Notes: generated by a model from the letters alone, not told the origin. 63,148 bases of DNA from Prevotellaceae bacterium UBA4359 (GCA_002393555.1 DGSP01000080.1:1-63148); one strand, 5' to 3'; counted from the first letter of the stretch, positions 25,469 through 34,541 are shown. Made by a program: numbers and translations.

Positions 25469-27022
25469 ATGACACAAAAGATTCTCCGCATGGAAGGAAA
25501 ACAAAGAGTCTGCCTGCACGTGCTGCTCGGAGCGCTGCTGTTGCTGTGGTCGGTGGCAGCACTGGCACAGACGGAACAGCCTCTGGAGGAGCAACTGCCG
25601 AGGGGATGCCGCCGTGGCACACTGCCTGCTGGGAAGATGTTGCGGCGTTCCGCACCTTTCATCGAGAAGGGTGAGATAGATGTGAGTCTCTATCGGGGCG
25701 ACCGCCGCCAACTGGTGGTGCTGGCATCGTTCAGCGACCGAACGTTTCGGGACACAGAAGCGGAAACGCTGGAACTGTGGGACAAACTGCTCAACCAGAA
25801 GGGCTACAAGGAAGTCCCCTATGTGGGGTCGGTGCGTGACTATTTCTATCAGCAGAGTTACGGACAGTTCCGGCTGACCTTCGATGTGCAGTATGTGGAG
25901 GTGGGTAAGGCTTCGAACTATGCAAGCACCAATGAGAATGATGAAAACTCGCAATATCTGGTGGACGACGCGATGGAGATACTGCTGACGCGCGACATCG
26001 ACTGGAGCCTCTACGACTGGAATGGCGACGGAGAGGTGGAGCAACTGCTCTTTGTCTATGCTGGTCGCGGCATGAACGATGGCTGGACTGATTGCATCTG
26101 GCCTCACCAGTGGTGGCTCTCCCGACACCTGGACCAGACGCGCACCGACGGCTCTTTCCGTCAGGAATGCACCTTTACCTGTGGCGGCAAGACCTACACG
26201 GTCGATTGCTATTGTGCTGTGCCGGAACTGCGAGCAGATGCTCATCCTCTCGGATTTCTCTGCCATGAGTATAGCCACTGTTTCGGCTTTCCCGACTACT
26301 ACGACTGGCGAGGCGGCGTTGTGGGCAATTGGGACTTGATGGACATGGGGTATTTTGCGGAAGGAGGCTCTCATCCTGTGGGCTATTCGGCCCACGAGCG
26401 CATGCTGATGGGATGGCTCACCCCCATCGAACTGACGGAGCCGACTCAGGTGACGGACATGCCGGCGCTGAGCGATGAGCCTGTGGCCTATATCATCCGC
26501 AACGATGGACATCCTGATGAGTTCTATATGGTGGAAAATAGGCAGTCCGAAGGTTGGGATGCGGCCCTGCCGGGCAGCGGGCTGTTGGTTTTCCACGTGG
26601 ATTATGACCCTCTGTATTGGTTCAGTTTCAGTGGGATGCCCAATTCTGGCACAATATCCCGCTACACCATCGTGCCGGCCAACGGTAGGGGACAGACCGC
26701 ATACCAGGCCGGATGGGCTTATCCGTATGGAGAAAATGGCGAGTTGACCGACTCCTCAAACCCTGCTGCGACTCTGCTGAACCCGAACTCCGAAGGCTCC
26801 TATGTGATGGGCAAACCGCTGACGAACATGGCCGTCACTGACGGATGGGCTTCTTTCGACTTTATGGATGGCACATCGGGCATCGAGGACATGGAGGCAT
26901 CAGAACCCTCTGCTGAGGCGGCATCTGTGGGTTGGTACACTCTCAGCGGCATGCGCCTCTCTGAACGGCCCCAACAGCAGGGGCTTTACATCAGGAATGG
27001 CAGGAAGGTGCTGGTGAAGTAG
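25469..27022 (+). CDS. Secreted M6-type zinc metalloprotease
   Basis: The 517-residue protein has a signal peptide (residues 8-32, RMEGKQRVCLHVLLGALLLLWSV region); a second ATG at 25490 is equally possible. The zinc site HEYSHCFGFPDYYD (about 270-283), followed by GNWDLMDMGYF, is the HExxHxxGxxD motif of M6-like (immune-inhibitor-A type) peptidases. It ends with GWYTLSGMRL...GLYIRNGRKVLVK, the same class of tail as the large surface protein, probably for export or surface sorting. It likely degrades extracellular proteins. A shared terminator separates it from the convergent ligase gene. Confidence 0.88.
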   Translation: MTQKILRMEGKQRVCLHVLLGALLLLWSVAALAQTEQPLEEQLPRGCRRGTLPAGKMLRRSAPFIEKGEIDVSLYRGDRRQLVVLASFSDRTFRDTEAETLELWDKLLNQKGYKEVPYVGSVRDYFYQQSYGQFRLTFDVQYVEVGKASNYASTNENDENSQYLVDDAMEILLTRDIDWSLYDWNGDGEVEQLLFVYAGRGMNDGWTDCIWPHQWWLSRHLDQTRTDGSFRQECTFTCGGKTYTVDCYCAVPELRADAHPLGFLCHEYSHCFGFPDYYDWRGGVVGNWDLMDMGYFAEGGSHPVGYSAHERMLMGWLTPIELTEPTQVTDMPALSDEPVAYIIRNDGHPDEFYMVENRQSEGWDAALPGSGLLVFHVDYDPLYWFSFSGMPNSGTISRYTIVPANGRGQTAYQAGWAYPYGENGELTDSSNPAATLLNPNSEGSYVMGKPLTNMAVTDGWASFDFMDGTSGIEDMEASEPSAEAASVGWYTLSGMRLSERPQQQGLYIRNGRKVLVK

Positions 27023-27030
27023 AAACGAAA

Positions 27031-27068
27031 AAAGCCCCGCCAATCGCGATGAACGATGGCGGGGCTTT
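27031..27068. terminator. Bidirectional terminator
   Basis: AAAGCCCCGCC and GGCGGGGCTTT enclose a 16-base loop, with A residues on one side and TTTCTTG on the other. It lies between the convergent metalloprotease and ligase genes and can serve both. Confidence 0.88.
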
Positions 27069-27103
27069 CTTGTGTGTGTATGGGGGGTATGTTCGGATGA
27101 GGC

Positions 27104-28420
27104 TTATTTCCAGTCCGTAAGGAGGGTGCGCTTGTCGAGCACATGCTTGGCCTTGCCCGTGGAACGCTCGATGTTGCCCGGTTCCTTGATGTGGATGTTG
27201 GGCTTGATGCCGACGAGCGACACGATGCGGTCGTAGAGTGGCTTGATGAATGGCATCTGCTTGGCCGGATTGGGCGAGAAGTACTCGGCGCGCAACTCCA
27301 CGTCGAGGTCGAAGGTGTCTTCGTTGTTCTTGCGATCGACCGTGATGAAATACTGTGGAGTGAACACGGGGAACTCGGTCAGCACCGTCTCAATCTGCGA
27401 CGGGAAGACGTTCACGCCACGGATGATGAGCATGTCGTCGGAGCGACCCAATATCTTGCCGAGACGGACAGTCGTGCGGCCACACTCACATGGCTCGTAG
27501 ATGAGGTGGGTGAGGTCGCGGGTGCGATAGCGCAGGATGGGCATGGCCTCCTTGCACAGCGAGGTGAACACGAGTTCGCCTTCCTCGCCGGGTGCCACAG
27601 GCTCCAGAGTCTCGGGATTGATGATTTCGGGATAGAACATATCTTCTGCCACGTGGGTTCCGTTCTGATACTGGCACTCGCCGCCTACACCCGGACCGCA
27701 CATCTCGGTCAGTCCGTAGATGTCAATGGCCTTGATGTGCAACTTCTTCTCCAGTTCGCGACGGATGCCCCATGTCCAAGGCTCAGCACCGAAGAAACCC
27801 ACTCGCAGTTTCAGGTCTTCCACCTTGATGTCGGGATTCTTCTCTATCACCTCGGCCAAATGGAGGGCATAAGACGGAGTGCAGCAGAGAGCCGTGGTGC
27901 CAAAGTCTTTCATCAGCATGATTTGCTTCTCGGAGTTGCCTGCCGAGATGGGCAACTGGACGGCTCCACGTGCGAGGGCACCGTCGTGTGCGCCCAGACC
28001 GCCTGTGAACAAACCATAACCGTATGCCACCTGCACGATGTCGCCGGGGCCGATGTCGCCTACGGCCAACACGCGGGCCACGCATTCTGTCCACATCTTC
28101 AGGTCGTTCTCGGTGTAGGTGCCTACCACGGGCTTGCCTGTGGTGCCTGATGAGGCGTGGATGCGGCGGATTTCACTTTGCGGAACTGCTTGCAGACCGA
28201 ACGGATACTCGTCGCGGAGGTCGTGCTTGGTGGTGAAGGGCAGTTTGTAGATGTCGTCTATACTGCGGATGTCTTCGGGCTTCACGCCCATGCGGTCCAT
28301 CTTCTTCTTGTAGAATGGAACCTTCTCATAGCAGGTCTTGACGGTCTTGACGAGCCGCTCTGACTGCAACTTGCGCATGGACTCCCGGTCCATACACTCC
28401 ATTTGTGGGTTGTGAATCAT
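27104..28420 (-). CDS. paaK: Phenylacetate-CoA ligase, paralogue 2
   Basis: The 438-residue paralogue of 21753-23069 has the same motifs: HASSGTTGKPVVGTYT (about 91-106), DIYGLTEMCGPGVGGECQ (about 236-253), RTRDLTHLIYEPCECGR and GRSDDMLIIRGVNVFP. It starts 21 bases after iorB ends on the same strand, forming an iorA-iorB-paaK operon. Because indolepyruvate oxidoreductase makes arylacetyl-CoA, this ligase could run in reverse to yield ATP and arylacetate, or activate arylacetate for reductive carboxylation. The direction cannot be read from sequence. Confidence 0.92.
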   Translation of the reverse strand: MIHNPQMECMDRESMRKLQSERLVKTVKTCYEKVPFYKKKMDRMGVKPEDIRSIDDIYKLPFTTKHDLRDEYPFGLQAVPQSEIRRIHASSGTTGKPVVGTYTENDLKMWTECVARVLAVGDIGPGDIVQVAYGYGLFTGGLGAHDGALARGAVQLPISAGNSEKQIMLMKDFGTTALCCTPSYALHLAEVIEKNPDIKVEDLKLRVGFFGAEPWTWGIRRELEKKLHIKAIDIYGLTEMCGPGVGGECQYQNGTHVAEDMFYPEIINPETLEPVAPGEEGELVFTSLCKEAMPILRYRTRDLTHLIYEPCECGRTTVRLGKILGRSDDMLIIRGVNVFPSQIETVLTEFPVFTPQYFITVDRKNNEDTFDLDVELRAEYFSPNPAKQMPFIKPLYDRIVSLVGIKPNIHIKEPGNIERSTGKAKHVLDKRTLLTDWK

Positions 28421-28441
28421 GTGTTTAGTTGTGTTTGGTTA

Positions 28442-29020
28442 TTATTTTTTGCTTGCAGCCACACCGCTGTCGAAAGCCTTGAGGTTGGCTTCGACGATGG
28501 CTTCACCCTTGCGGGCAAAGATGACGGCGATGGCTTTGCGGAGTTGTTCCACCGTAAGAATCTCGATGAAGGGGGCAGCCATGCCGAGCAGCACCATGTT
28601 GGCACCACGAGCATTGCCGGCATCCTTGGCCACCGTCTCGATGTCGAGTTTCACCACCGAGGGGAGGGCGTCGAGTTCGGCTTGCAGAGCAGCCTCGTCG
28701 GGGTAGTTGGGGATGTTGATGAAAGGCTTGCTGCTGGTCACGATGGTGCCAGTCTTGGCCAGATAGGGCAGGTAGCGAAGCGACTCCATCGGCTCCATGG
28801 AAATGACCACATCGGCTCCGCCTTGTGGAATGAGGTCACTGTATATCTGTTCGGTGGAGAGACGCAGGTTGGACTGCACATCGCCGCCGCGCTGGCTCAT
28901 TCCGTGCACTTCGGCCTGCTTCAGGTTGATGCCAGCCTCGGTGGCTGCTTCTCCGATGATGGTGGCGATGGAGAGGATGCCTTGTCCGCCCACACCGCAA
29001 AGTATGATGTCTTTCTTCAT
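28442..29020 (-). CDS. iorB: Indolepyruvate ferredoxin oxidoreductase, beta subunit
   Basis: The 192-residue protein matches the gamma-type domain of 2-oxoacid:ferredoxin oxidoreductases: ILCGVGGQGILSIATIIGEAA (about 6-26), VHGMSQRGGDVQSNLR (about 38-53) and a SMEPMESLRYLPYL segment. It pairs with IorA to convert aryl-pyruvates to arylacetyl-CoA with reduction of ferredoxin. It overlaps iorA by four bases. Confidence 0.93.
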   Translation of the reverse strand: MKKDIILCGVGGQGILSIATIIGEAATEAGINLKQAEVHGMSQRGGDVQSNLRLSTEQIYSDLIPQGGADVVISMEPMESLRYLPYLAKTGTIVTSSKPFINIPNYPDEAALQAELDALPSVVKLDIETVAKDAGNARGANMVLLGMAAPFIEILTVEQLRKAIAVIFARKGEAIVEANLKAFDSGVAASKK

Positions 29021-30609
29021 TTTTTAGCCTCCTTTGCTCTTTCCCTTGCGTGACGTGCTGCTGTCTGGATGCACTCGCGGCGGGGAATAATCACTGAAAC
29101 TCCTTTATACTCAATCTCTTCTTTCAAGATGCGGGTGATTTCGGGCATGTTCTTGGGCAGTGGAACGACCACACGCACATGCTCTGGCTCCACACCAAGA
29201 CCGAGACAGATGGCCTCGAACTTGTTGGTGCCGGCAGAGTCCTGACCACCCGTCATGCCTGTGGTCAGGTTGTCGGAGATGACCACGGTGATGTTCGACT
29301 TGTCGTTCACGGCATCGAGCAGACCTGTCATGCCAGAGTGGGTGAAGGTTGAGTCGCCGATGATGGCCACTGCAGGGAAAAGTCCTGCATCAGCCGCACC
29401 TTTCGCCATCGTGATGCTGGCTCCCATATCGACACAAGAAGAGAGGCTCTTGAAGGGGGGCAGTGCGCCGAGGGTGTAGCAGCCGATGTCGCCAAACACG
29501 CGATAGTCGGGATATTCGGCCAGCACCTGATTCAGTGCGGTATAGACATCGCGGTGTCCGCAGCCCTGACAGAGTTGAGGTGGACGACCTGCAAGGTTCT
29601 TGGCATCCTCAAAGGCAGGACCGGCGGGTTTGCCGAGTGCCTTGGCCACACAGTCGGGAGTGAGTTCGCCTGTGCGAGGCAGGTCGCCAGTGAGGCGGCC
29701 CTTGATGGGATAGTCTGCGCCGAGAATGCCTGCCACAGCCTCTTCCACGACGGGCTGTCCGTCTTCCACCACGAGGATGGCGTCATTCTCCTTGGCCAGT
29801 TGCTTGATGCTTTCGGCTGGCAGAGGGTATTGAGAGATTTTGAGGATGTTGGCATTGTCGCCCACATTCTCCTTCACGTAGTTGTAACCGATGCCGCAAG
29901 CGATGATGCCGAGTTTCTGACCTGCTGCAGTTTCCTTCTTGTTGTAGATGGAGCCTTCCGATGCCTTCAGGAAAGCGTCCTGTTTGCCGAGCAAATCCAC
30001 ATACTTCTTTCTTGCAATGCCGGGCAGCAGCACCCACTGGTCGGTGCTGGGATTGAGCGCGTTCTCTGCATGGAGTTCGCCCACCTCCACTGCGGCACGG
30101 CTGTGGGCCAGACGGGTGACGATGCGCAGCAGCACGGGCACTTTCAGCGTTTCCGACATGTCGAAGGCCGAAGCCACCATGTCGTATGCTTCCTGCTGGT
30201 TCGATGGCTCAAACACGGGAATGAGGGCGAACTTGCCGTAGAAGCGGCTGTCCTGCTCGTTCTGCGAAGAGTGCATCGACGGGTCGTCGGCTGCCAAGAC
30301 GATGAGGCCACCTTGTACTCCTGTGATGGCACTGTTGACGAACGCATCGGCGCAGACGTTCATGCCCACGTGCTTCATGCACACCAAGGCGCGTTTGCCG
30401 GCATACGACATGCCGAGTGCGGCTTCCATTGCGGTTTTCTCGTTGGTACACCAACGGCTGTGGATGCCACGCTCTTGCGCCACTTTGTTCGTCTGAATAA
30501 ACTCTGTGATTTCGGTCGATGGAGTGCCAGGGTATGCATACACGCCAGAAAGGCCAGCGTTGATGGCTCCCAAGGCAATGGCTTCATCGCCAAGAAGTAG
30601 TTGTTTCAT
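29017..30609 (-). CDS. iorA: Indolepyruvate ferredoxin oxidoreductase, alpha subunit
   Basis: The chosen start MKQLLLGDEAIALGAINAGLSG gives 530 residues; the longer frame begins inside the promoter. The N-terminal pyrimidine-binding domain has GVYAYPGTPSTEITEF. The C-terminal thiamine-diphosphate domain has LCQGCGHRDVY (about 346-356), FGDIGCYTLGALPPF and GDSTFTHSGMTGL. The usual C-terminal ferredoxin-like domain with two CxxCxxC clusters found in archaeal IorA is missing here (it ends KECIQTAARHARERAKEAKK-like), so electron transfer to a separate ferredoxin may differ. It is the first gene of the operon. Confidence 0.92.
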   Translation of the reverse strand: MKQLLLGDEAIALGAINAGLSGVYAYPGTPSTEITEFIQTNKVAQERGIHSRWCTNEKTAMEAALGMSYAGKRALVCMKHVGMNVCADAFVNSAITGVQGGLIVLAADDPSMHSSQNEQDSRFYGKFALIPVFEPSNQQEAYDMVASAFDMSETLKVPVLLRIVTRLAHSRAAVEVGELHAENALNPSTDQWVLLPGIARKKYVDLLGKQDAFLKASEGSIYNKKETAAGQKLGIIACGIGYNYVKENVGDNANILKISQYPLPAESIKQLAKENDAILVVEDGQPVVEEAVAGILGADYPIKGRLTGDLPRTGELTPDCVAKALGKPAGPAFEDAKNLAGRPPQLCQGCGHRDVYTALNQVLAEYPDYRVFGDIGCYTLGALPPFKSLSSCVDMGASITMAKGAADAGLFPAVAIIGDSTFTHSGMTGLLDAVNDKSNITVVISDNLTTGMTGGQDSAGTNKFEAICLGLGVEPEHVRVVVPLPKNMPEITRILKEEIEYKGVSVIIPRRECIQTAARHARERAKEAKK

Positions 30610-30654
30610 ATCTTTGTAGGATTGTTTTTGTTGCGTTAAAGACAAAAAATCGTA

Positions 30655-30662
30655 CAAAGGTA
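30655..30662 (-). promoter_or_regulatory. Promoter -7 box of the ior operon
   Basis: CAAAGGTA reads TACCTTTG on the minus strand, about 46 bases ahead of iorA. A CAAG at 30683-30686 (CTTG on the minus strand, 20-base spacer) is a possible -33 element. Confidence 0.6.
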
Positions 30663-30731
30663 CGAATAAACAAACAAAAGAGCAAGAAAAGCGGTGTTTT
30701 TTCTTGCTTTTGTCAAGTGATAAAGCCCTTT

Positions 30732-32687
30732 TCAGAAGAGTTTGTCCACGTCAACTGACACGCCCACCATCAGATTGATGCCGTCGGTGAGGGGGCTGTT
30801 GAAGTAGTGGTACTTGGGTTTGTAGTTGAGCAGGTTGTCAAGAGCGGCGGTCACTTTGACGGCTTTCCCGATGCGCTGAACGGCAGAGAGTTTCCAGAGC
30901 GTGTAGGCAGGATAGTGGATGGTGCTGGTGCCTTTGGAGATGTCGTAGTAGTCGATGAACTCTACGTTTTTCACGCTGGAGAGGAAACGTCCGTTGAGCG
31001 AGAGGCGCAGCCCATAGTTTTGGGTGAACTGCTTGTCCCAGTCGATGCGGGCGGTGAGGGAGTGTTTGCGGGCAGGGATGTACTGGTTGTTGATGGTGCG
31101 TCCATCGCCGTCCTTGGGCAGTTGCTCGTTGGTGTAAGCATAGGCGAGTTTGGCACTCAGACCGTTGTCCCAACGTGCCTGCACTGTGGCTTCGCCGCCA
31201 AAGACGGAATAGTCTGAGAGGTTGACATAGTCGAGGTAGAGTCGTCCATCCTCTTCTCCCTCGCGGTAGTGTGGGATGCCTGTGGCGAGTTTGTGGCGCA
31301 CGTCGTTATAGTAGGCTGCCACGGTGAAGTTGTAGTTTCCTTTGGTGTAGTCGGCTGAGGCGTTGAAGTTATGGCTCAGTTCGGCTTTTAGGTCAGGATT
31401 TCCCTGAATAATCCAGATGCCCACCATGTCGAAGTTGTAGTATTTCTCTTTCAGAGCGGGGGAGCGGAAGCCCATGCCATAGCCGAGGCGGAGGTTGAGG
31501 TTGTTGATGGGCTGATAGCGCACGTTCAGTTTGGGGGTGAAGTGAGCGTCCTTGCTGTCGGAGAAGTAGTCGTAGCGCACGGCACCGACCAGTTCCCATT
31601 GGCGGTCGATGAGCCAGTCATATTGTGCAAAAGCGTCGAAGGTGTTCTGCGACACGCTGACATTGCCCAAGTTCTTGTTCATCAGGTAGTCGTGCATGTA
31701 GTCGGTGCCGACGGTCAGGATGCTGCCTGTGTCCCAAGTGTGGTTGTAGATGCCCCGAAAGATGTTCTGCACATTGCTGTAGTCGCGCACGTCGAGGTGG
31801 GTGATTTTGTGGTAGTCAGACTTGTCATACTGGTCGAAGGAGTAGGAGAGTTCGAGTTGGTCGTGCAGGCTCATGTCCCACAGTCCTTTCAGCCCGGCCG
31901 AGAAGTCGCGGTAGCGTTCGGGCGTGTCGGCTGTGCGTGTCAGTTCGCGGTAGAAGTAGCCGGCGCGGGCGATGAACTTCAGCCGTTCGGTGGGGGTATA
32001 GACCAGACGGTCCTTGAAGTTCCATGTGCGGTCGCCATACACCGTCGCCACCACCTGTGCCGCAGGGTTGGACGCATTGTCCACATCGAAGTTGTCGGTG
32101 GAGGTGAAGTTCACGTTCAGCATGTTGTGCAGCCATTTCCCCTTCACTCCGTAGGCTCCGCCGAATCGGCGTTCGTTGTGGCGCGCCAGTCGGGCATTCA
32201 GGTTCAGGGTCCACGGTTCGGTCTGTTCTTTGGTGATGATGTTGATGACACCTCCTCCTGCATTGCTGCCATAGAGAGCGCTGGCCGCTCCCTTCACAAT
32301 CTCGATGCGCTCCACGCCAGCCATGTTCAGACGGGTGAAATCCACGTCGTCCATTGTCTCGCCAGCCAGCCATTCGCCATCTACGAGGAAGAGGATGCCT
32401 TGGCCGCCAAAGCCGCACAGGTTCATGTGTTTCTTCTGATTCATGGCATAGGAGTATTCCACGCCAGGCATTTCCTGCTGCAAGAGGTCTTCCACGTTGG
32501 TGGCATCCACTTTCTCGATGTCGGCAGCGGTGATGACGCGGGTCTGGATGGGCGCATCTTTCAGCAGTTTAGGGGTGCGTGTGCCAGTCACCACCACGTT
32601 GTTGAGCCAGAGGGTGGAGTCGGGTGTTTGTGCAGCGGAGAACGCTGCACCGCAAGTGACTAATATGGACAGGAGTAGATGCCTCAT
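30732..32687 (-). CDS. TonB-dependent outer-membrane receptor (haem/iron-type)
   Basis: The chosen start MRHLLLSILVTCGAAFSAAQ gives a 651-residue protein with signal peptide; the upstream extension overlaps the HmuY-like gene. The plug domain (about 30-160) shows VVVTGTRTPKLLKDAPIQTRVIT, ILFLVDGEWLAG and the GAASALYGSNAGGGVINIIT box. The remainder is a beta barrel ending in LMVGVSVDVDKLF with a terminal Phe. It starts four bases after the HmuY-like stop and is the last gene of a three-gene operon. Haem or iron-chelate uptake is inferred from the HmuY-like partner. Confidence 0.88.
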   Translation of the reverse strand: MRHLLLSILVTCGAAFSAAQTPDSTLWLNNVVVTGTRTPKLLKDAPIQTRVITAADIEKVDATNVEDLLQQEMPGVEYSYAMNQKKHMNLCGFGGQGILFLVDGEWLAGETMDDVDFTRLNMAGVERIEIVKGAASALYGSNAGGGVINIITKEQTEPWTLNLNARLARHNERRFGGAYGVKGKWLHNMLNVNFTSTDNFDVDNASNPAAQVVATVYGDRTWNFKDRLVYTPTERLKFIARAGYFYRELTRTADTPERYRDFSAGLKGLWDMSLHDQLELSYSFDQYDKSDYHKITHLDVRDYSNVQNIFRGIYNHTWDTGSILTVGTDYMHDYLMNKNLGNVSVSQNTFDAFAQYDWLIDRQWELVGAVRYDYFSDSKDAHFTPKLNVRYQPINNLNLRLGYGMGFRSPALKEKYYNFDMVGIWIIQGNPDLKAELSHNFNASADYTKGNYNFTVAAYYNDVRHKLATGIPHYREGEEDGRLYLDYVNLSDYSVFGGEATVQARWDNGLSAKLAYAYTNEQLPKDGDGRTINNQYIPARKHSLTARIDWDKQFTQNYGLRLSLNGRFLSSVKNVEFIDYYDISKGTSTIHYPAYTLWKLSAVQRIGKAVKVTAALDNLLNYKPKYHYFNSPLTDGINLMVGVSVDVDKLF

Positions 32688-32691
32688 GAGG

Positions 32692-33522
32692 TCAGTAGGG
32701 GTACTTGTAGTTGAGGGTAAGGCAGCACTTGATGCCAGCAGGACTCTGGTAGTTCTGCAGTTGGATGGCGGCATAGGTGTTGTCGGGGAAACGGACGATG
32801 AAGACGTGGTTGTTGAGTGTGAAGGTAGGGGGTACGGGGGGAATATCGACCCTGAGCCACGAGGAGAGCACGGGGTTCACTTCGATGCCCTGATTGCCGA
32901 TGAGGCCTTGCAGCATTTGGGCCTGGATGGTCCACACGTCCAGTTGGTTCCACTCGTCGGGGGTGAAAGTCTCGTCCTTAAAGGCTTCGCTGCTCTCGGG
33001 CAGGTCGCTCATCGAGGTGTAGGAGGTTTCGTAGGCTGCTCCGCCGTTGGTGCGCACGTTGTTGCGGTGGACGGCGATGTGCCAGGAGTCAGGTTCGGGC
33101 TGGGTGGCGGTGGGGGTGAAGCCTCGGAAGTCGTGGTTGGAGAGGCCTGCACCGAAGACATCGTACCAGTAGGTGTAGAGGCCGGGAAGGGCTGGGCTTT
33201 CTGGGTTTTCTAGTCCTTCTAGTCCTTCTAGCCCATCTAGCCTATCTAGTCCATCTAGTTCTTCTATTTTTTCCGTGGGGATGGCTATCTGCACAAAGGC
33301 GCTGGAGGTGCCGCCTTCGGCAAAGTTGCGGTTGGCGGTGTTGAAGTCGAGGTAGTACCAATGGAGCCAACTGGAGGCATCGACATAGAGTTGGCCTTCT
33401 CTGATGTCGATGCTTTCAGTTGGGGTGTCGTAGAGTTCGTCGAATGCTCCGTGGCAGGCGGTGAGCAGTGCGACACTCATGAGCAAAGGTATGGTCTTGC
33501 TTCGCACGTTGGATGGGCGCAT
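32692..33522 (-). CDS. HmuY-like haem-binding lipoprotein
   Basis: The chosen start MRPSNVRSKTIPLLMSVALLTAC gives 276 residues with a lipobox (LTAC), so it should be an outer-membrane lipoprotein. Family features are VDASSWLHWYYLDF (about 45-58), SWHIAVHRNNVRTNGG (about 142-157) and VFIVRFPDNTYAAIQLQNY with a final LNYKYPY strand. HmuY proteins bind haem and deliver it to a TonB receptor, here the next gene. Residues about 85-107 (LDGLDRLDGLEGLEGLE) are encoded by CTAGTCCTT-type nine-base repeats inserted in what is normally a loop. Confidence 0.85.
   Translation of the reverse strand: MRPSNVRSKTIPLLMSVALLTACHGAFDELYDTPTESIDIREGQLYVDASSWLHWYYLDFNTANRNFAEGGTSSAFVQIAIPTEKIEELDGLDRLDGLEGLEGLENPESPALPGLYTYWYDVFGAGLSNHDFRGFTPTATQPEPDSWHIAVHRNNVRTNGGAAYETSYTSMSDLPESSEAFKDETFTPDEWNQLDVWTIQAQMLQGLIGNQGIEVNPVLSSWLRVDIPPVPPTFTLNNHVFIVRFPDNTYAAIQLQNYQSPAGIKCCLTLNYKYPY
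33208..33266. repeat. In-frame nine-base repeat inside the HmuY-like gene
   Basis: Six or seven consecutive units of the form CTAGTCCTT, CTAGCCCAT or CTAGTTCTT encode the LDGLDRLDGLEGLEG stretch. Nine bases keep the reading frame at any copy number. Confidence 0.9.
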
Positions 33523-33538
33523 GCACAAAGGTTTGTCT

Positions 33539-34432
33539 TTACTGTGCACGTTGGATGGCTCCCTCGAAGGTGGCGGTGAGGTCGAATGGCATGGCGGTGG
33601 TGAACTGGCCGTTCACGATGCGGCCCAGGCCGAAACTGTTCACCACTTTCACGCCTTGTCTGCCGTTCTTGTTGATGGGTTCGATGCTGATGTGGCTGGT
33701 GGGGCTAATGATGTAGTCGTCGTCCATCGTGGTCCTTTCGCCATTCACGGCCTTGAAGTGCATGGTCAGTTCCTGAGTGCCGTAGTCGCTATAGAAAGCG
33801 CCGCGCGACACGTCGAAGGTGATGCCCGTGATGGTGTAGCCGCCCAGTGTGAGGTCGCCAATCTCGGTGCCGGTCAGCGTGTATTCGGGCAGGGTGAGGT
33901 TGATGCTGCCGTCCTCGTTGGCTGTGATTTCGTAGTCGATGTCGGCGGTGTAGGTCCACTGGTCGCCCACATTCACCGAGTTGGTGCCGCTGAATGTACC
34001 AGCCGCTTTCTCTCCGGGGATGCGACCAATGTAGAAGTGCAGCACGGTGCCGGCATTCATGAGCGTGGGGGCGGTGATGACGATGTCGTTCAGGGTGCCG
34101 CTGATTTGGGCCTCATAGGTTTTAGGTTCATCAATCTCTCTGCGGGCAGGCACAGTGATGGTGCCGGCACCTTCCCACTGCTCGCCCATCTTCACGTTCT
34201 CAAAGACGGCTTCGCCCCATTCGGCGTTCTTGGCAGTGATGGTGTAGGAGCCATCTTTCATCTTCACGTTCACGGTGCCGTCGCCCGAATAGTAGTTGGA
34301 GGCATAGGAGAACGAGGCATATACATAACTCACATACGTGTCGTCGATGGTTTGGTGGTTGCCGTCTTTGCTGCATGAGGTCATGCCGAGCAGCGCAACG
34401 AGTGTCAGTGCTAAATACTTGATTGTTTTCAT
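33539..34432 (-). CDS. Beta-rich lipoprotein of a haem/iron uptake operon
   Basis: The 297-residue lipoprotein has signal and lipobox MKTIKYLALTLVALLGMTSC. The rest is beta-rich with no helices evident; repeated strand patterns such as GSYTITAKNAEWGEAVFENVKMG and YTLTGTEIGDLTLGGYTITGITFDVS suggest a calycin-like barrel. I do not recognise a characterised family. It precedes the HmuY-like gene by 16 bases, so it probably contributes to the same ligand uptake at the outer membrane. Confidence 0.75.
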   Translation of the reverse strand: MKTIKYLALTLVALLGMTSCSKDGNHQTIDDTYVSYVYASFSYASNYYSGDGTVNVKMKDGSYTITAKNAEWGEAVFENVKMGEQWEGAGTITVPARREIDEPKTYEAQISGTLNDIVITAPTLMNAGTVLHFYIGRIPGEKAAGTFSGTNSVNVGDQWTYTADIDYEITANEDGSINLTLPEYTLTGTEIGDLTLGGYTITGITFDVSRGAFYSDYGTQELTMHFKAVNGERTTMDDDYIISPTSHISIEPINKNGRQGVKVVNSFGLGRIVNGQFTTAMPFDLTATFEGAIQRAQ

Positions 34433-34533
34433 TTTTTCGGATTATTTAGTGTTGATTGATATTCTGATGAGTCCTAAGAAGTTCATGCCTAAAAAGCGTT
34501 CTTTTTACGAGGTCGGTTTGAAAAATCGCTGCA

Positions 34534-34541
34534 AAGGTACG
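34534..34541 (-). promoter_or_regulatory. Promoter -7 box of the HmuY operon
   Basis: CAAAGGTA (TACCTTTG on the minus strand) lies about 100 bases ahead of the first lipoprotein gene. The leader contains no recognised riboswitch. Confidence 0.5.

Noticed and set aside
33484..33491. CAAAGGTA promoter box inside the HmuY-like gene
   Set aside because: It lies within coding sequence just after the lipoprotein signal and would not yield a sensible transcript.
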